This document shows, one piece after another, positions 43,444 to 52,017 of a DNA stretch of 64,000 nt. Both the position numbers and the translations under genes were made by a program. Source of the stretch: Ensifer oleiphilus (GTDB taxonomy: Bacteria; Pseudomonadota; Alphaproteobacteria; Rhizobiales; Rhizobiaceae); assembly GCF_013371465.1 (NCBI RefSeq), contig NZ_JABWDU010000002.1, positions 1,157,666 to 1,221,665 of the forward strand. Direction: 5' to 3'. Each line of letters opens with the position of its first letter. The first letter of the stretch is position 1. Below the pieces are notes generated by a model that saw only the letters and a program-made list of their open reading frames with translations, searched no databases and was not told the origin of the DNA.

Positions 43444-44877
43444 TCAGGCAGCGTCGGGAATGTGCACGGTCTTGACCTCGAGGAAATCCTCAAGGCCGAA
43501 CATGCCACCTTCACGACCGTTGCCGGATTGCTTGTAGCCGCCGAACGGGCTGCCGTAGCGATGCGGCCCGCCATTGATGTGGACCATGCCGGCGCGCAGG
43601 CGCGACGCCACCCGTTCGGCCCGCTTCGGGTCGCCGGTCTGCACATAGGCGGCAAGGCCGTAATTGGTGTCGTTGGCGATCGCGATCGCCTCCTCCTCGG
43701 TATCGAAGGGGATGATCGCCAGCACCGGTCCGAACACCTCCTCGCGGGCGATGCGCATGGTGTTGTTGACGTCGGCAAAGATCGTCGGCTTGACGAAGTA
43801 GCCGGTCTCGAAACCCTCCGGCTTGCCGGCACCACCGACGACAAGACGCGCGCCCTCGGCGATGCCCGCCTCGATCAGCGTCTGCACCCGGCCGAATTGC
43901 ACGTCGCTGACGAGCGGACCGATGTGGCTGCCCTCCTTGGTGGGATCACCGACCGCGGCCTCGCGGCCGACACGGCCAGCGATCTCGACGACCTTGTCGT
44001 AGACGCTACGCTCGACCAGCATGCGCGTCGGGGCGTCGCAGGACTGCCCGGAATTGTTGAAGCATTCGAGCACGCTGCCGGCGACACGATCTTCGAGGTC
44101 GGCATCGGCAAAGACGATGTTCGGCGACTTGCCGCCGAGTTCCAGCGTCACGCGCTTGACCGTTTCGGCCGCATCCTTGCTGACGGCGATGCCGGCGCGC
44201 GTCGAGCCGGTGAACGACATCATGTCGATATCGCGGTGCTTAGACAGCGCCGCGCCGGCATGGATGCCGTCGCCATTGACGAGGTTAAAGACGCCGGCGG
44301 GAAAGCCTGCCTCGTCGATCATCTCGGCATAGAGCATGGCGTTGAGCGGCGTGAATTCGCTCGGCTTCAGGACGCAGGTCGAGCCGGTCGCAAGGGCTGG
44401 CACGACCTTGAGCGCGATCTGGTTGATCGGCCAATTCCAAGGCGTGATCAGGCCGCACACACCGATCGGCTCGCGCAGGATCACATCGCCGTTCGGCAAC
44501 GTGTCGCGTGTCTTCAGCCGCTTCAACGCATCGATGAAGCCCTGAAGATGGCCGACGCCGACATCCGCCTGCTGTTCGCGCGTCATCGTCTTGGGCGCAC
44601 CGAGTTCCATGGTGATGGTAGCGACCATCTCGTCATAGCGGCGCTTGTAGATCGAAAGCAGCTTTTCGAGCAGCGCCAGCCGCTCGTCGACGCTGGTGCG
44701 GCTATAGGTGGCAAACGCCTTTTTCGCAGCGGCAACCGCATGATCGATGTCCGCAGCTGTGCCCATCGAGATCACCGCAACAGGTTTCTCGGTCGCCGGG
44801 TTCAGCACCTCCAGATCGTTGGGCGTGATCGGATCAACCCATTGGCCATCGATGTAAAACTTCCTCTTGTCGAGCAT
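43444..44877 (-). CDS. NAD(P)-dependent aldehyde dehydrogenase
   Basis: A 477-residue aldehyde dehydrogenase. Active-site elements are PWNWPINQIALKVVPALATGST, GSTRAGIAVSKDAAETVKRVTLELGGKSPNIV with the general-base Glu, and NNSGQSCDAPTRM with the nucleophile Cys. Related to broad-specificity enzymes acting on amino- or aryl-aldehydes. GGAGG precedes the ATG at 44877. It is the last gene behind the metallo-hydrolase and the second polyamine-type importer, so it may oxidise an aldehyde made from the imported amine. Confidence 0.92.
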   Translation of the reverse strand: MLDKRKFYIDGQWVDPITPNDLEVLNPATEKPVAVISMGTAADIDHAVAAAKKAFATYSRTSVDERLALLEKLLSIYKRRYDEMVATITMELGAPKTMTREQQADVGVGHLQGFIDALKRLKTRDTLPNGDVILREPIGVCGLITPWNWPINQIALKVVPALATGSTCVLKPSEFTPLNAMLYAEMIDEAGFPAGVFNLVNGDGIHAGAALSKHRDIDMMSFTGSTRAGIAVSKDAAETVKRVTLELGGKSPNIVFADADLEDRVAGSVLECFNNSGQSCDAPTRMLVERSVYDKVVEIAGRVGREAAVGDPTKEGSHIGPLVSDVQFGRVQTLIEAGIAEGARLVVGGAGKPEGFETGYFVKPTIFADVNNTMRIAREEVFGPVLAIIPFDTEEEAIAIANDTNYGLAAYVQTGDPKRAERVASRLRAGMVHINGGPHRYGSPFGGYKQSGNGREGGMFGLEDFLEVKTVHIPDAA

Positions 44878-44893
44878 GCGCTCCTCCTTCCCG

Positions 44894-45628
44894 TCAGATT
44901 GTCTTTTCTTTCTCCGCGAGCCAGTCCTTGATGAGCGCGTGATAGCGCTCGCCGGAAAAGCTCGGAAAATGTCCGCCGTGGACGATACGCGCCGGAATGC
45001 GCAGCAACCGTTCCATCGACGCCAGATAGTCGTCGGCATTGGCGTGGTAGGTGTCCTCGATCAACGGCCCGTCGTAGAGGATGTCGCCGGAAAAGAGCAC
45101 ACCGGTCTTCTCCTCCCAGAGAGCGATGCCGCCGGGCGAATGGCCGGGCGTGTGGATCACTTCGAAGGTCCGGTCGCCAAGATCGATATGATCGCCGTCT
45201 TCGAGCAGCCGCGTCGCCGGCGCCGCCTTCACGGCATAGCTGGTCGAGACGTAGGGTTCCGGCGGGAGCGCGTCGAAGATCTCGTCGGCAACATAGGGGT
45301 CGGCCAGCGTGTTCCGGCGCGTCGGATGCGCCAGCAAATCCGCCTCGGCCGCGTGCACGCAGCGGCACTCGAATTCGTGGTGGCAGCCGATATGGTCGAA
45401 ATGCGTGTGGCTGGCGACGGCCGTCAGGGGGCGTTCGGTGACCAGCGGCACCCATTCGCGCAGCGACACCACGCCCATGCCGCTGTCGACCAGCATGTCA
45501 CGGTCGCGTCCGCGCACATGCCAGATGTTGCAGCGATAGAACTCCTGGATGAAGGGTTCGCAGATGTAGGTGACATCGGCGCCGAGACGCTTCACCTGAT
45601 ACCAGTCTTTCGAAGCAATTCGCCGCAT
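44894..45628 (-). CDS. Metallo-beta-lactamase-fold hydrolase
   Basis: A 244-residue zinc hydrolase with all MBL motifs: HTHFDH in ASHTHFDHIGCHHEF, the His of HTPGHSPGGIALWE, Asp in LFSGDILYDGPLIED and a late His in RIVHGGHFPSF. Functions range from lactonases and glyoxalase II to others; the substrate is unknown. It lies 4 bases after the ABC ATPase gene and 16 before the aldehyde dehydrogenase gene. Confidence 0.9.
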   Translation of the reverse strand: MRRIASKDWYQVKRLGADVTYICEPFIQEFYRCNIWHVRGRDRDMLVDSGMGVVSLREWVPLVTERPLTAVASHTHFDHIGCHHEFECRCVHAAEADLLAHPTRRNTLADPYVADEIFDALPPEPYVSTSYAVKAAPATRLLEDGDHIDLGDRTFEVIHTPGHSPGGIALWEEKTGVLFSGDILYDGPLIEDTYHANADDYLASMERLLRIPARIVHGGHFPSFSGERYHALIKDWLAEKEKTI

Positions 45629-45632
45629 TTTG

Positions 45633-46733
45633 CTACAGGGTTGCGCTTGCGGCCGGCAAGGCTACGACGTCGGCGGCCCGCACCGCAAGGGGGACGATCT
45701 CGCCGTCGCGGACATCAGAGGATTGCGGCAGGTGCGCCACCAGCGCATCGCCGTCGGTGGCGCAGGGCTGGAGGTGGCAACGGTAGTGCGTGCCGAAAAA
45801 GGCGCTGCCGGCAACTCGGGCATCGCCGAGGGCGAACATCGGATCGTCCGATTTCTCCGCACCGCGAAAATGCTCCGGCCGGATGGTGAGCGTGATCGCG
45901 TCACCGGCCTTGGGTGCCTTCGCGGTGAAATTGGCCGCGGGAAGCGCCAGGCTTCCGAGCGTGGTTTCGACCTCGGCCGACGATGCGTCGGCGGCGCGCA
46001 CGCGACCGGGAACGAAATTGACCTCACCCATGAAACCCGCCGAAAACAGCGAGCGCGGCCGCATGTAGATCTGTGACGGCGGGCCGAAATCCTCGATCCG
46101 GCCCTGGTTCATAACGACGATGCGGTCGGCGATCGCCATCGCCTCTTCCTGGTCGTGGGTCACATGCACGAAGGTCGTGCCGACCCGCTTCTGGATCGCC
46201 TTCAGCTCGTCCTGCATCTGGCGGCGAAGCTTCAGGTCCAAGGCGCCGAGCGGTTCGTCGAGCAGCAGCACTTCCGGGTCGACCGCCAGCGCCCGGGCAA
46301 GCGCCACGCGCTGACGCTGGCCGCCGGAAAGCTCGTGCGGCCGCTTGCCGGCGGACGCCTTGAGACCGACGAGGTCGAGAAAGCCGAGCGCCTTTTCGTC
46401 CCGCTCCGCCTTGCCGAGGCCGCGCATGCGGAGCCCGAAGCCGACATTGTCGACGAGGCGCATATGCGGAAACAGCGCATAGTCCTGAAACATCGTCGTC
46501 GTCGGGCGCTTGGCCGGCGTCACGAAGGTCATGTCGCGATCGCCGATGACGACGCGGCCCGAGCTTGGCGACAGGAACCCGCCGAGAATGGAAAGAAGCG
46601 TGGTCTTGCCGCAACCCGAGGGGCCGAGCAGCACGATGAATTCCCCTGCCCGGATATCGAGCGAAACCTTGTCGAGCGCCGTGAAGTGGCCGAACGTTTT
46701 GCTGACGTTTTCGATCGAGACGGGAGCGGTCAT
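45633..46733 (-). CDS. ABC transporter ATPase, PotA/PotG-like (second polyamine-type system)
   Basis: A 366-residue ATPase with Walker A GPSGCGKTT, signature LSGGQRQRVALARAL, Walker B LLLDEPLGALD, switch VTHDQEEAM and TOBE domain from about residue 240 (NFVPGRV; TLTIRPEHF). The ATG overlaps the stop of the permease gene (ATGA). Confidence 0.93.
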   Translation of the reverse strand: MTAPVSIENVSKTFGHFTALDKVSLDIRAGEFIVLLGPSGCGKTTLLSILGGFLSPSSGRVVIGDRDMTFVTPAKRPTTTMFQDYALFPHMRLVDNVGFGLRMRGLGKAERDEKALGFLDLVGLKASAGKRPHELSGGQRQRVALARALAVDPEVLLLDEPLGALDLKLRRQMQDELKAIQKRVGTTFVHVTHDQEEAMAIADRIVVMNQGRIEDFGPPSQIYMRPRSLFSAGFMGEVNFVPGRVRAADASSAEVETTLGSLALPAANFTAKAPKAGDAITLTIRPEHFRGAEKSDDPMFALGDARVAGSAFFGTHYRCHLQPCATDGDALVAHLPQSSDVRDGEIVPLAVRAADVVALPAASATL

Positions 46734-47521
46734 TGTTTCTTCGTCCTTCCGAACAGGGAAAACTCGAGGATCAGCAGCAGCGCCACCGACGCGAGGAAAA
46801 CCAGCGAGCCGATGGCATTGGTCTTGGGGTTGAGGCCGGAGCGCAGCATGCTCCAGATCTCGACGGGCAAGGTCACGTCGAAGCGCGACAGCAGGAAGGC
46901 GATGATGAACTCGTCCCAGCTGAAGGTGACCGACAGGAAGAAGGCCGCCAATATGGATGGCATCAGCATCGGTGCCGTCACCAGGGCCATCACCTTGAAA
47001 TCACTGGCGCCGAGATCGCGCGCTGCCCGCTCGATGTTGATCTGGTGATCGCCCATCGAGGCATAGATGATGGCAAAGCAGAGCGGCAGGTTGATCACAA
47101 CGTGGCCGATGCCGACCGTCAGGAGAGACAGCGGCATATGCAGCGCGTTGAGCAGCGCCAGCAGCCCGAGCGCGATGATCAGATAGCTGACCGTCATCGG
47201 CGCAATCAGCAGGCCCCTTTGCAGGGCCGAGCCCGGCAGCTTGTAGCGCGCCAGCGAATAGGCGGCGAGAAAACCGAGCACGCAGGAGACCATGGAGGAC
47301 GAAATGGCGACCAGCATCGAATTGCCGAGCGCTGCCATCAGCTTGCGGTCGGCGAAAACGGCCTCGTACCATTGCGTGGAAAAGCCGTTGAACGGCGGCA
47401 CCGGCAGCCGCCCGTCCTGGAAGGAGAACAGCACCAGCACCGCGACCGGAAGGAAGATGAAGGCGTAAACGAGGGCAAGGTAGGCCCAGGACACGCTGCC
47501 GATGAAAACTCTGCGCAGCAT
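46730..47521 (-). CDS. ABC transporter permease, PotC/PotI-like
   Basis: A 263-residue inner-membrane permease with the coupling segment RAARDLGASDFKVMALVTAPMLMPSILAAF and TFSWDEFIIAFLLSRFDVTLPVEIWSMLR, typical of PotC/PotI. The start MLRRVFIGS at 47521 shares one base with the previous stop (TGATG). Confidence 0.93.
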   Translation of the reverse strand: MLRRVFIGSVSWAYLALVYAFIFLPVAVLVLFSFQDGRLPVPPFNGFSTQWYEAVFADRKLMAALGNSMLVAISSSMVSCVLGFLAAYSLARYKLPGSALQRGLLIAPMTVSYLIIALGLLALLNALHMPLSLLTVGIGHVVINLPLCFAIIYASMGDHQINIERAARDLGASDFKVMALVTAPMLMPSILAAFFLSVTFSWDEFIIAFLLSRFDVTLPVEIWSMLRSGLNPKTNAIGSLVFLASVALLLILEFSLFGRTKKQ

Positions 47522-48384
47522 CACGCCCTCTCGATCTTCAGCCAACGGGCACAGAGCACGTAAGCGACGGTGACGGCCAGCATCAGGATGATCGAAAGCG
47601 CCGCGGCCATCGGGAAATCGGCACGCCTGCCGAGTTGCAGCATGATGATCTGCGGCAGAACCAGCTCGTTGTTGCCGCCCAGGATCTGCGGGGTCACGTA
47701 GTCGCCGATGCACAGCACGAAGGTCAGGAACGCGCCGGTCATGATGCCGGGCAACGTCAGCGGCAAGACCACATGCCAGAAGGTCTGAAAGGCGTTGGCG
47801 CCTAAATCGGCGGCCGCGCGACGATAATTCGGCGAGAGCTGGATCAGGTTTGAATAGATGGTCAGCGTCAACAGCATGACGAAGAAATGCACGAAGCCGA
47901 TCACGGTTGCCGTCCGCGTGCTGGCGATCGCGAGCTGCTCGGCAATCAGCCCGGCGCTGGTCAGCATCTGGTTGATGACGCCGTTCTTCGACAGCACCAG
48001 GAGCCAGGAGTAGGAGCGAACGACATAGGAGGTCCAGAACGGCAGGATCGCCAGGATCAGCGCCATGCGCTGAAACCGCTTGGGCACGCGCTCGGCGATG
48101 ATCCACGCGAGCGGATAGGCAAGCAGCACCGAAAGCACCGTGACGATGACGGTGATTTCGAGGGAATTGATGAGCCCCTGCAACAACGCGCTTTCAGAAA
48201 AGAAACGCAGATAATTGTCGAGGTTCCAGACGCGGACGATCTCCCGCCCCTCGCGCTTCCACAGGCTCATCGCCGCCATGAACAGGAAGGGGACGACGAA
48301 GAAGGCGAGCGTCCACAACAGCGCCGGCGCTGCAAAGCCCCAGGCCTTTCGACGGTCGGCATCTTCAAGGGTTGTCGCAGTCAT
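47521..48384 (-). CDS. ABC transporter permease, PotB/PotH-like
   Basis: A 287-residue inner-membrane permease with LPFWTSYVVRSYSWLLVLSKNGVIN and coupling segment RRAAADLGANAFQTFWHVVLPLTLPGIMTG followed by CIGDYVTPQILGG, as in PotB/PotH. GGAG lies 6 bases before the ATG at 48384. Confidence 0.93.
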   Translation of the reverse strand: MTATTLEDADRRKAWGFAAPALLWTLAFFVVPFLFMAAMSLWKREGREIVRVWNLDNYLRFFSESALLQGLINSLEITVIVTVLSVLLAYPLAWIIAERVPKRFQRMALILAILPFWTSYVVRSYSWLLVLSKNGVINQMLTSAGLIAEQLAIASTRTATVIGFVHFFVMLLTLTIYSNLIQLSPNYRRAAADLGANAFQTFWHVVLPLTLPGIMTGAFLTFVLCIGDYVTPQILGGNNELVLPQIIMLQLGRRADFPMAAALSIILMLAVTVAYVLCARWLKIERA

Positions 48385-48468
48385 GAAGGCTCCAGATTTG
48401 CGTGCCGCGACCGAGTGTTGGGCGCAGTCCACCGTCCCGCGGCCTGGCGGGCGGCGATCAGGCTGAAG

Positions 48469-48499
48469 GGCCGGCGAACGCTGCATGCGTCCCCCGGCC
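48469..48499 (-). terminator. Hairpin between binding-protein and permease genes
   Basis: GGCCGG (48469-48474) and CCGGCC (48494-48499) form a 6-bp stem just past the binding-protein stop. Long loop and no T tract; a candidate stability or attenuation element. Confidence 0.35.
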
Positions 48500-48507
48500 A
48501 TCCGGCG

Positions 48508-49605
48508 TTATTGCTGCAGCATCTCGGTCCAGGCATCCTGGAACTGCTGATCGAGTTCGGTCGACGGGATCGGATAGAGCTGTGTCTTTTTCAGGTATTC
48601 GGCTTGTTCATTGAAGCGCAGCGCCGCCTTTTGCGGGTCGGTCAGATGCTCGCCTGCCTTGCTGTTTGCCGGCATCGCCCAGTAACAGGAGGATGTGGCA
48701 AGCCGGGCCTGGCCTTCGGGGCTGACGATATACTGCACGAATTTCAATGCCAGATCCTGCTTGGTCGAATCCTTCATCACGCCGATCGACTGCGCCCAGC
48801 GCACCGCCCCCTGCTCCGGGATCGTCCAGTCGAGGTTCGGCTTGTCGGCCGAAAGCACCGCCGTGATCCATTCGCCGCCGCCAACCAGAATATCGACTTC
48901 GCCGGTTGCCAGCGCCGTCTGCGAAGACACGACGTCGCTGACCTGCTTCGACATCGACCGCATTTCCGCCAGCTTCTCCTTGAGCGCCGGCATGTCGGCC
49001 TCGGAAAGCTCAGCGGTCTTCTTGCCAAGGCCAAGCCCGGCAAGGCCGATCATCGGAAGGTAGTAGTCATAGAGCGCGATGCGCCCCTTGTACTTGTCGG
49101 AGAAGACAACCGACAGATCCTGCATGTCTTTCGGATCAACCTTGGACTTGTCGTAGGAGACGGTGTTGTAGCCGAATTTTTCCGTGACGGCATAGGTCTT
49201 GCCGTCCTTGGTGTTGTTGGCCTCCATCCGGACCTCGGGGAAGATATCGGCCGTCGGCAGCGCGCCGGCCGGCATTTCGGCGAGCAGGTCGAGGTCGATG
49301 GCGCGGTGAACGTCGACGCCGTCGATCACAAGCACGTCCCAGTCGCCCGGGCGTGACTGGTCGAGGATCGAGAGCGCCGCCCCGGTGCCCTCATAGACCT
49401 TGAGGTTGACCTTGACGTCGTTGGCTTTCTCAAACGGTTCGACCAAGGCCGGATCCGTGTGGTCGCACCAGACAAGCGCATTGAGTTCTTCGGTGGCAAA
49501 GGCCGACGCCGGAACCGAGACGAACGAGGCGGCAACGATCGCGCTTCCGGCGACCGAGGAGAAAAACCGGCGCAGGTGCGCGCCGTCACGAAGTGACTGC
49601 ATCAT
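48508..49605 (-). CDS. ABC transporter substrate-binding protein, PotD/PotF-like
   Basis: A 365-residue periplasmic binding protein. Signal peptide runs to about residue 38 (AIVAASFVSVPASAFA); mature part begins EELNALVWCDHTDPALVEPFEKAND, with VLVIDGVDVHRAIDLDLLAEM and FGYNTVSYDKSKVDPKDM as in polyamine binders. AGAGGG precedes the first of two ATGs (49605). First gene of an operon with permeases, ATPase, metallo-hydrolase and aldehyde dehydrogenase, divergent from the TetR gene. Confidence 0.9.
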   Translation of the reverse strand: MMQSLRDGAHLRRFFSSVAGSAIVAASFVSVPASAFATEELNALVWCDHTDPALVEPFEKANDVKVNLKVYEGTGAALSILDQSRPGDWDVLVIDGVDVHRAIDLDLLAEMPAGALPTADIFPEVRMEANNTKDGKTYAVTEKFGYNTVSYDKSKVDPKDMQDLSVVFSDKYKGRIALYDYYLPMIGLAGLGLGKKTAELSEADMPALKEKLAEMRSMSKQVSDVVSSQTALATGEVDILVGGGEWITAVLSADKPNLDWTIPEQGAVRWAQSIGVMKDSTKQDLALKFVQYIVSPEGQARLATSSCYWAMPANSKAGEHLTDPQKAALRFNEQAEYLKKTQLYPIPSTELDQQFQDAWTEMLQQ

Positions 49606-49658
49606 GCTGTTGCCCTCTTGTTTTGACGCTCGTTTCGGCGTCTTCAAAAAAAGATTGA

Positions 49659-49693
49659 ATGAATTCATTTTTTAAGTCAATCTCAATTTTGAG
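49659..49693. promoter_or_regulatory. Operator candidates in the TetR / binding-protein divergent region
   Basis: Two palindromes lie 14 bases apart in an A+T-rich stretch: ATGAATTCAT (49659-49668) and CTCAA-TT-TTGAG (49682-49693). TetR regulators bind such sites between themselves and the operon they control. Confidence 0.45.
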
Positions 49694-49713
49694 GACATTC
49701 AGAAATCGGGAAA

Positions 49714-50337
49714 ATGCATATGACAGGGCTGCGCGCACGGCAGAAAGCCGACCGGAACAGACGTATCCTGGACGCCGCTGCCCTGTTGTTTCGCGAGGTC
49801 GGCTACGACAGCGCCCGCATCGAGGACATTGCCGAGCGGGCCGAAGTGTCGGTCGGCACCTTCTACAATTACTATGAGAACAAGGGCGACATCCTGGTCG
49901 CCACCGTCTCCATGGAAGTCGAGGAAGTGCTAGCCGCCGGCCGCACCATCGTCGACAATCCGCCCTCCTCCGTGGAAGGCGCGCTGGAGGCTCTGATCGG
50001 GCAATATTACGATCACTCGCTCGTCTATCTCAGCAAGGAGATGTGGCGCACGGCGATGGCGATCTCGATCCAGCAGCCGAAGAGCCCCTTCAGCAAGCGC
50101 TACACCGAACTCGACCGCCGGCTTTGCGATCAGGTCGCGACGCTTATCCACAAGCTGCAGGTCAAGGGCCTTGTTACGCCCGGCACCGATGTTCGCGCCG
50201 TCGGCGAGATGCTGTTCAACAATCTCAATCTGATGTTCATCGAATTCGCAAAGGACGAGGCGATGCCGCTCGATGAGTTGAAGGCGCGCGTTACCCGACA
50301 GAACCGGCCGCTCGCAACACTGATCGCAGCGCCCTGA
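49714..50337 (+). CDS. TetR/AcrR family transcriptional regulator
   Basis: A 207-residue regulator. The N-terminal helix-turn-helix is RILDAAALLFREVGYDSARIEDIAERAEVSVGTFYNYYENKGDIL (about residues 17-62), followed by an all-helical ligand domain. Start ATG at 49714. Divergent from the polyamine-type importer operon, which is the most likely target; the ligand is unknown. Confidence 0.92.
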   Translation: MHMTGLRARQKADRNRRILDAAALLFREVGYDSARIEDIAERAEVSVGTFYNYYENKGDILVATVSMEVEEVLAAGRTIVDNPPSSVEGALEALIGQYYDHSLVYLSKEMWRTAMAISIQQPKSPFSKRYTELDRRLCDQVATLIHKLQVKGLVTPGTDVRAVGEMLFNNLNLMFIEFAKDEAMPLDELKARVTRQNRPLATLIAAP

Positions 50338-50364
50338 TCAAACCCCGACATGAAGAGAGTATCG

Positions 50365-50757
50365 ATGCAGGACACGGAAAAGACGGTCCTCGACGCCGCC
50401 GATCGGCTCGTAGAAGCCTTTGCCCGCCATGATGTGGACGCCTATTTCTCGGCGTTCGCGCCGAATGCCACCTTCATTTTCCACAATCTCGACCGCCCTT
50501 TGCGCAGCCGCGCCGAGTATGAAGCGGAATGGGCGTTGTGGGAGACCCGCGACAGCTTTCGCGTCCGCGCCTGCCGATCCAGCGACCGGCATGTGCAGGT
50601 GATGGGCAATGTCGCAGTCTTCACCCACGGGGTCAGAACCGAGCTTGAGATCGGTGGCGAGCCGCTAATGTCGGAAGAGAGGGAAACGATCGTGTTCGAA
50701 CGGGATGGAACCGGCGCCTGGCTGGCGGTGCACGAACATCTGTCGCGCGCCGGCTGA
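50365..50757 (+). CDS. NTF2-like (SnoaL/DUF4440-type) protein
   Basis: A 130-residue cone-fold protein. Pattern: an N-terminal helix VLDAADRLVEAFARHDVDAYFSAFAPNATFIFHN, then beta strands with RVRACRSSDRHVQVMGNVAVFTHGVRTEL and ETIVFERDGTGAWLAVHEHLS. Members include isomerases, hydrolases and binding proteins. I prefer the ATG at 50365 (GAAGAGAG before it); an ATG at 50350 adds five residues. It follows the TetR gene by 27 bases and may belong to the same unit. Confidence 0.83.
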   Translation: MQDTEKTVLDAADRLVEAFARHDVDAYFSAFAPNATFIFHNLDRPLRSRAEYEAEWALWETRDSFRVRACRSSDRHVQVMGNVAVFTHGVRTELEIGGEPLMSEERETIVFERDGTGAWLAVHEHLSRAG

Positions 50758-50770
50758 TATTGCCAGGGTG

Positions 50771-50920
50771 CTAAAGCGCGCCGATGACCACGGCGGAGAT
50801 GAAACAGAACGCAGCCACGAAGGCGATCGCGTGGGGAAAAAGGCTGATTGGCGAGCGGCGCGGTGGGGCCGCCGCGTAAAACGCATATCGGGACTGGATC
50901 GTCGGCTTTGCAGCGTTCAT
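50771..50920 (-). CDS. Small membrane protein, 49 residues
   Basis: A short gene: MNAAKPTIQSRYAFYAAAP, a basic-proline stretch, then one predicted membrane helix (HAIAFVAAFCFISAVVIGA) ending two residues later. GGAGA lies 6 bases before the ATG. The 133 bases upstream are A+T rich and hold a direct repeat, suiting a promoter. No family recognised. Reading frame length alone is weak evidence, but the ribosome site, helix and promoter-like leader together make it believable. Confidence 0.6.
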   Translation of the reverse strand: MNAAKPTIQSRYAFYAAAPPRRSPISLFPHAIAFVAAFCFISAVVIGAL

Positions 50921-50968
50921 CGCGTCTCTCCGTCGTTCAGGTCGGAAACAGGACCGTCAATAGTCATG

Positions 50969-51014
50969 TTCTCCGATATTCTCGATTGGGTTTATAGATA
51001 TTATTTTCTCCGAT
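50969..51014. promoter_or_regulatory. Direct repeat in the leader of the 49-residue protein
   Basis: TTCTCCGAT occurs at 50969-50977 and again at 51006-51014, 37 bases apart, in an A+T-rich stretch upstream of the small membrane protein gene. Possible activator sites. Confidence 0.35.
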
Positions 51015-51053
51015 CCACCCCGAAAGTGAAAAATCGTCCGCCGACCGCCCGCG

Positions 51054-51968
51054 TCAGTGCCGATCGCGGTCGCGCTCCTGCACATGTTTGGACCAGCTTT
51101 CGCTGAACCACGGCGTCAGCAACGACACATTGGCTTTGCGATGGGAGCGATTGAGACCGACGTCGGCCTCAACGCAGGTCCACACCGTAAAGGCCGTCAG
51201 TTCGTGTTTTCCGAAGGTCTGGATCAGCGGAATGTCGGCGGCATCGCGGCCACGGGCGACGGCGATGCGCCCTGCGCGGCGCATATTGTTCTTGGCGTCG
51301 AACGTATGCCAGCGGTCACCGAGAAAGACTTCGAACCAGGCATTGAAATCCATCGGCGCCATCCTCTCCTCACCTTCGAGGTCGGCCATGTAGCCGTTGA
51401 CGTAGCGCGCCGGCATGTTCATGCAGCGGCAGAGAGCGATGGCAAGATGCGCATAGTCGCGGCTGACGCCGAGACGATCCTCATGGGCTTCGAGTGCGCT
51501 TCGCATCGCCTGGGCATAACCATAGCTGAACACGAGGCGCTCGTGCACATAGTCGCAGATCGCCTGCACCCGCGACCAGCCGGGGGGCACCTCTCCGAAC
51601 AGCCTCCAGGCAAGCGCGCCCAGCCGATCAGTCTCGCAATAGCGGCTGGCGGCGAGATAGGGCAGCGTGTTGGGCGGCAGCTTTTCGACGGGAACGGCCG
51701 GCGCCAGCGGATCGGACGGGTCGGGCCGACCATCGTCCTCCATGACGGCATCGTATGTGAGCGTGAAATCGCCTTCCGGCGCGATCATGCGCAGGCAGGC
51801 GTTCTTGTGCGGATCGACAACCTCCTCCATCTTGACGATCGGCGAGTTCACAGGCCCGCGCTCGCGCCTGATATCGGGTCGTCTTTCGGCAACCACCGAA
51901 AGGTAAGTCATCATCGGCGTCGGCTGGGGGCAGCGGATGCCGATCTCATAGCCAAAGCGTACGAACAT
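51054..51968 (-). CDS. Transglutaminase-like superfamily protein with catalytic Cys replaced by Ser
   Basis: A 304-residue protein with the N-terminal strand-rich domain (MFVRFGYEIGIRCPQPTPMMTYLSV) and transglutaminase core of the bacterial transglutaminase-like family. The core region reads LGVSRDYAHLAIALCRCMNMPARYVNGYMAD, where relatives have GVCRD with the nucleophile Cys; here the codon is AGC. The usual His before AW in the core is Asn (MDFNAWFEVFLGDRWHTFDAKNN), though some relatives also lack it; the Asp is kept. GGAGG precedes the ATG at 51968. Probably not a normal transglutaminase or cysteine protease. Confidence 0.88.
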   Translation of the reverse strand: MFVRFGYEIGIRCPQPTPMMTYLSVVAERRPDIRRERGPVNSPIVKMEEVVDPHKNACLRMIAPEGDFTLTYDAVMEDDGRPDPSDPLAPAVPVEKLPPNTLPYLAASRYCETDRLGALAWRLFGEVPPGWSRVQAICDYVHERLVFSYGYAQAMRSALEAHEDRLGVSRDYAHLAIALCRCMNMPARYVNGYMADLEGEERMAPMDFNAWFEVFLGDRWHTFDAKNNMRRAGRIAVARGRDAADIPLIQTFGKHELTAFTVWTCVEADVGLNRSHRKANVSLLTPWFSESWSKHVQERDRDRH

Positions 51969-51992
51969 CTCCAACCTCCCTCGTTCGGCAGG

Positions 51993-52017
51993 AATGTTTC
52001 GCGACCCCCTTTGTTCC
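51993..52017 (-). promoter_or_regulatory. Possible RpoE2-type promoter of the transglutaminase-like gene
   Basis: On the minus strand GGAAC (52017-52013) is followed after 16 bases by CATT (51996-51993); TT sits 18 bases from GGAAC as in RpoE2 promoters, but the preceding bases are CA not CG. It ends 25 bases before the start codon. Confidence 0.4.
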
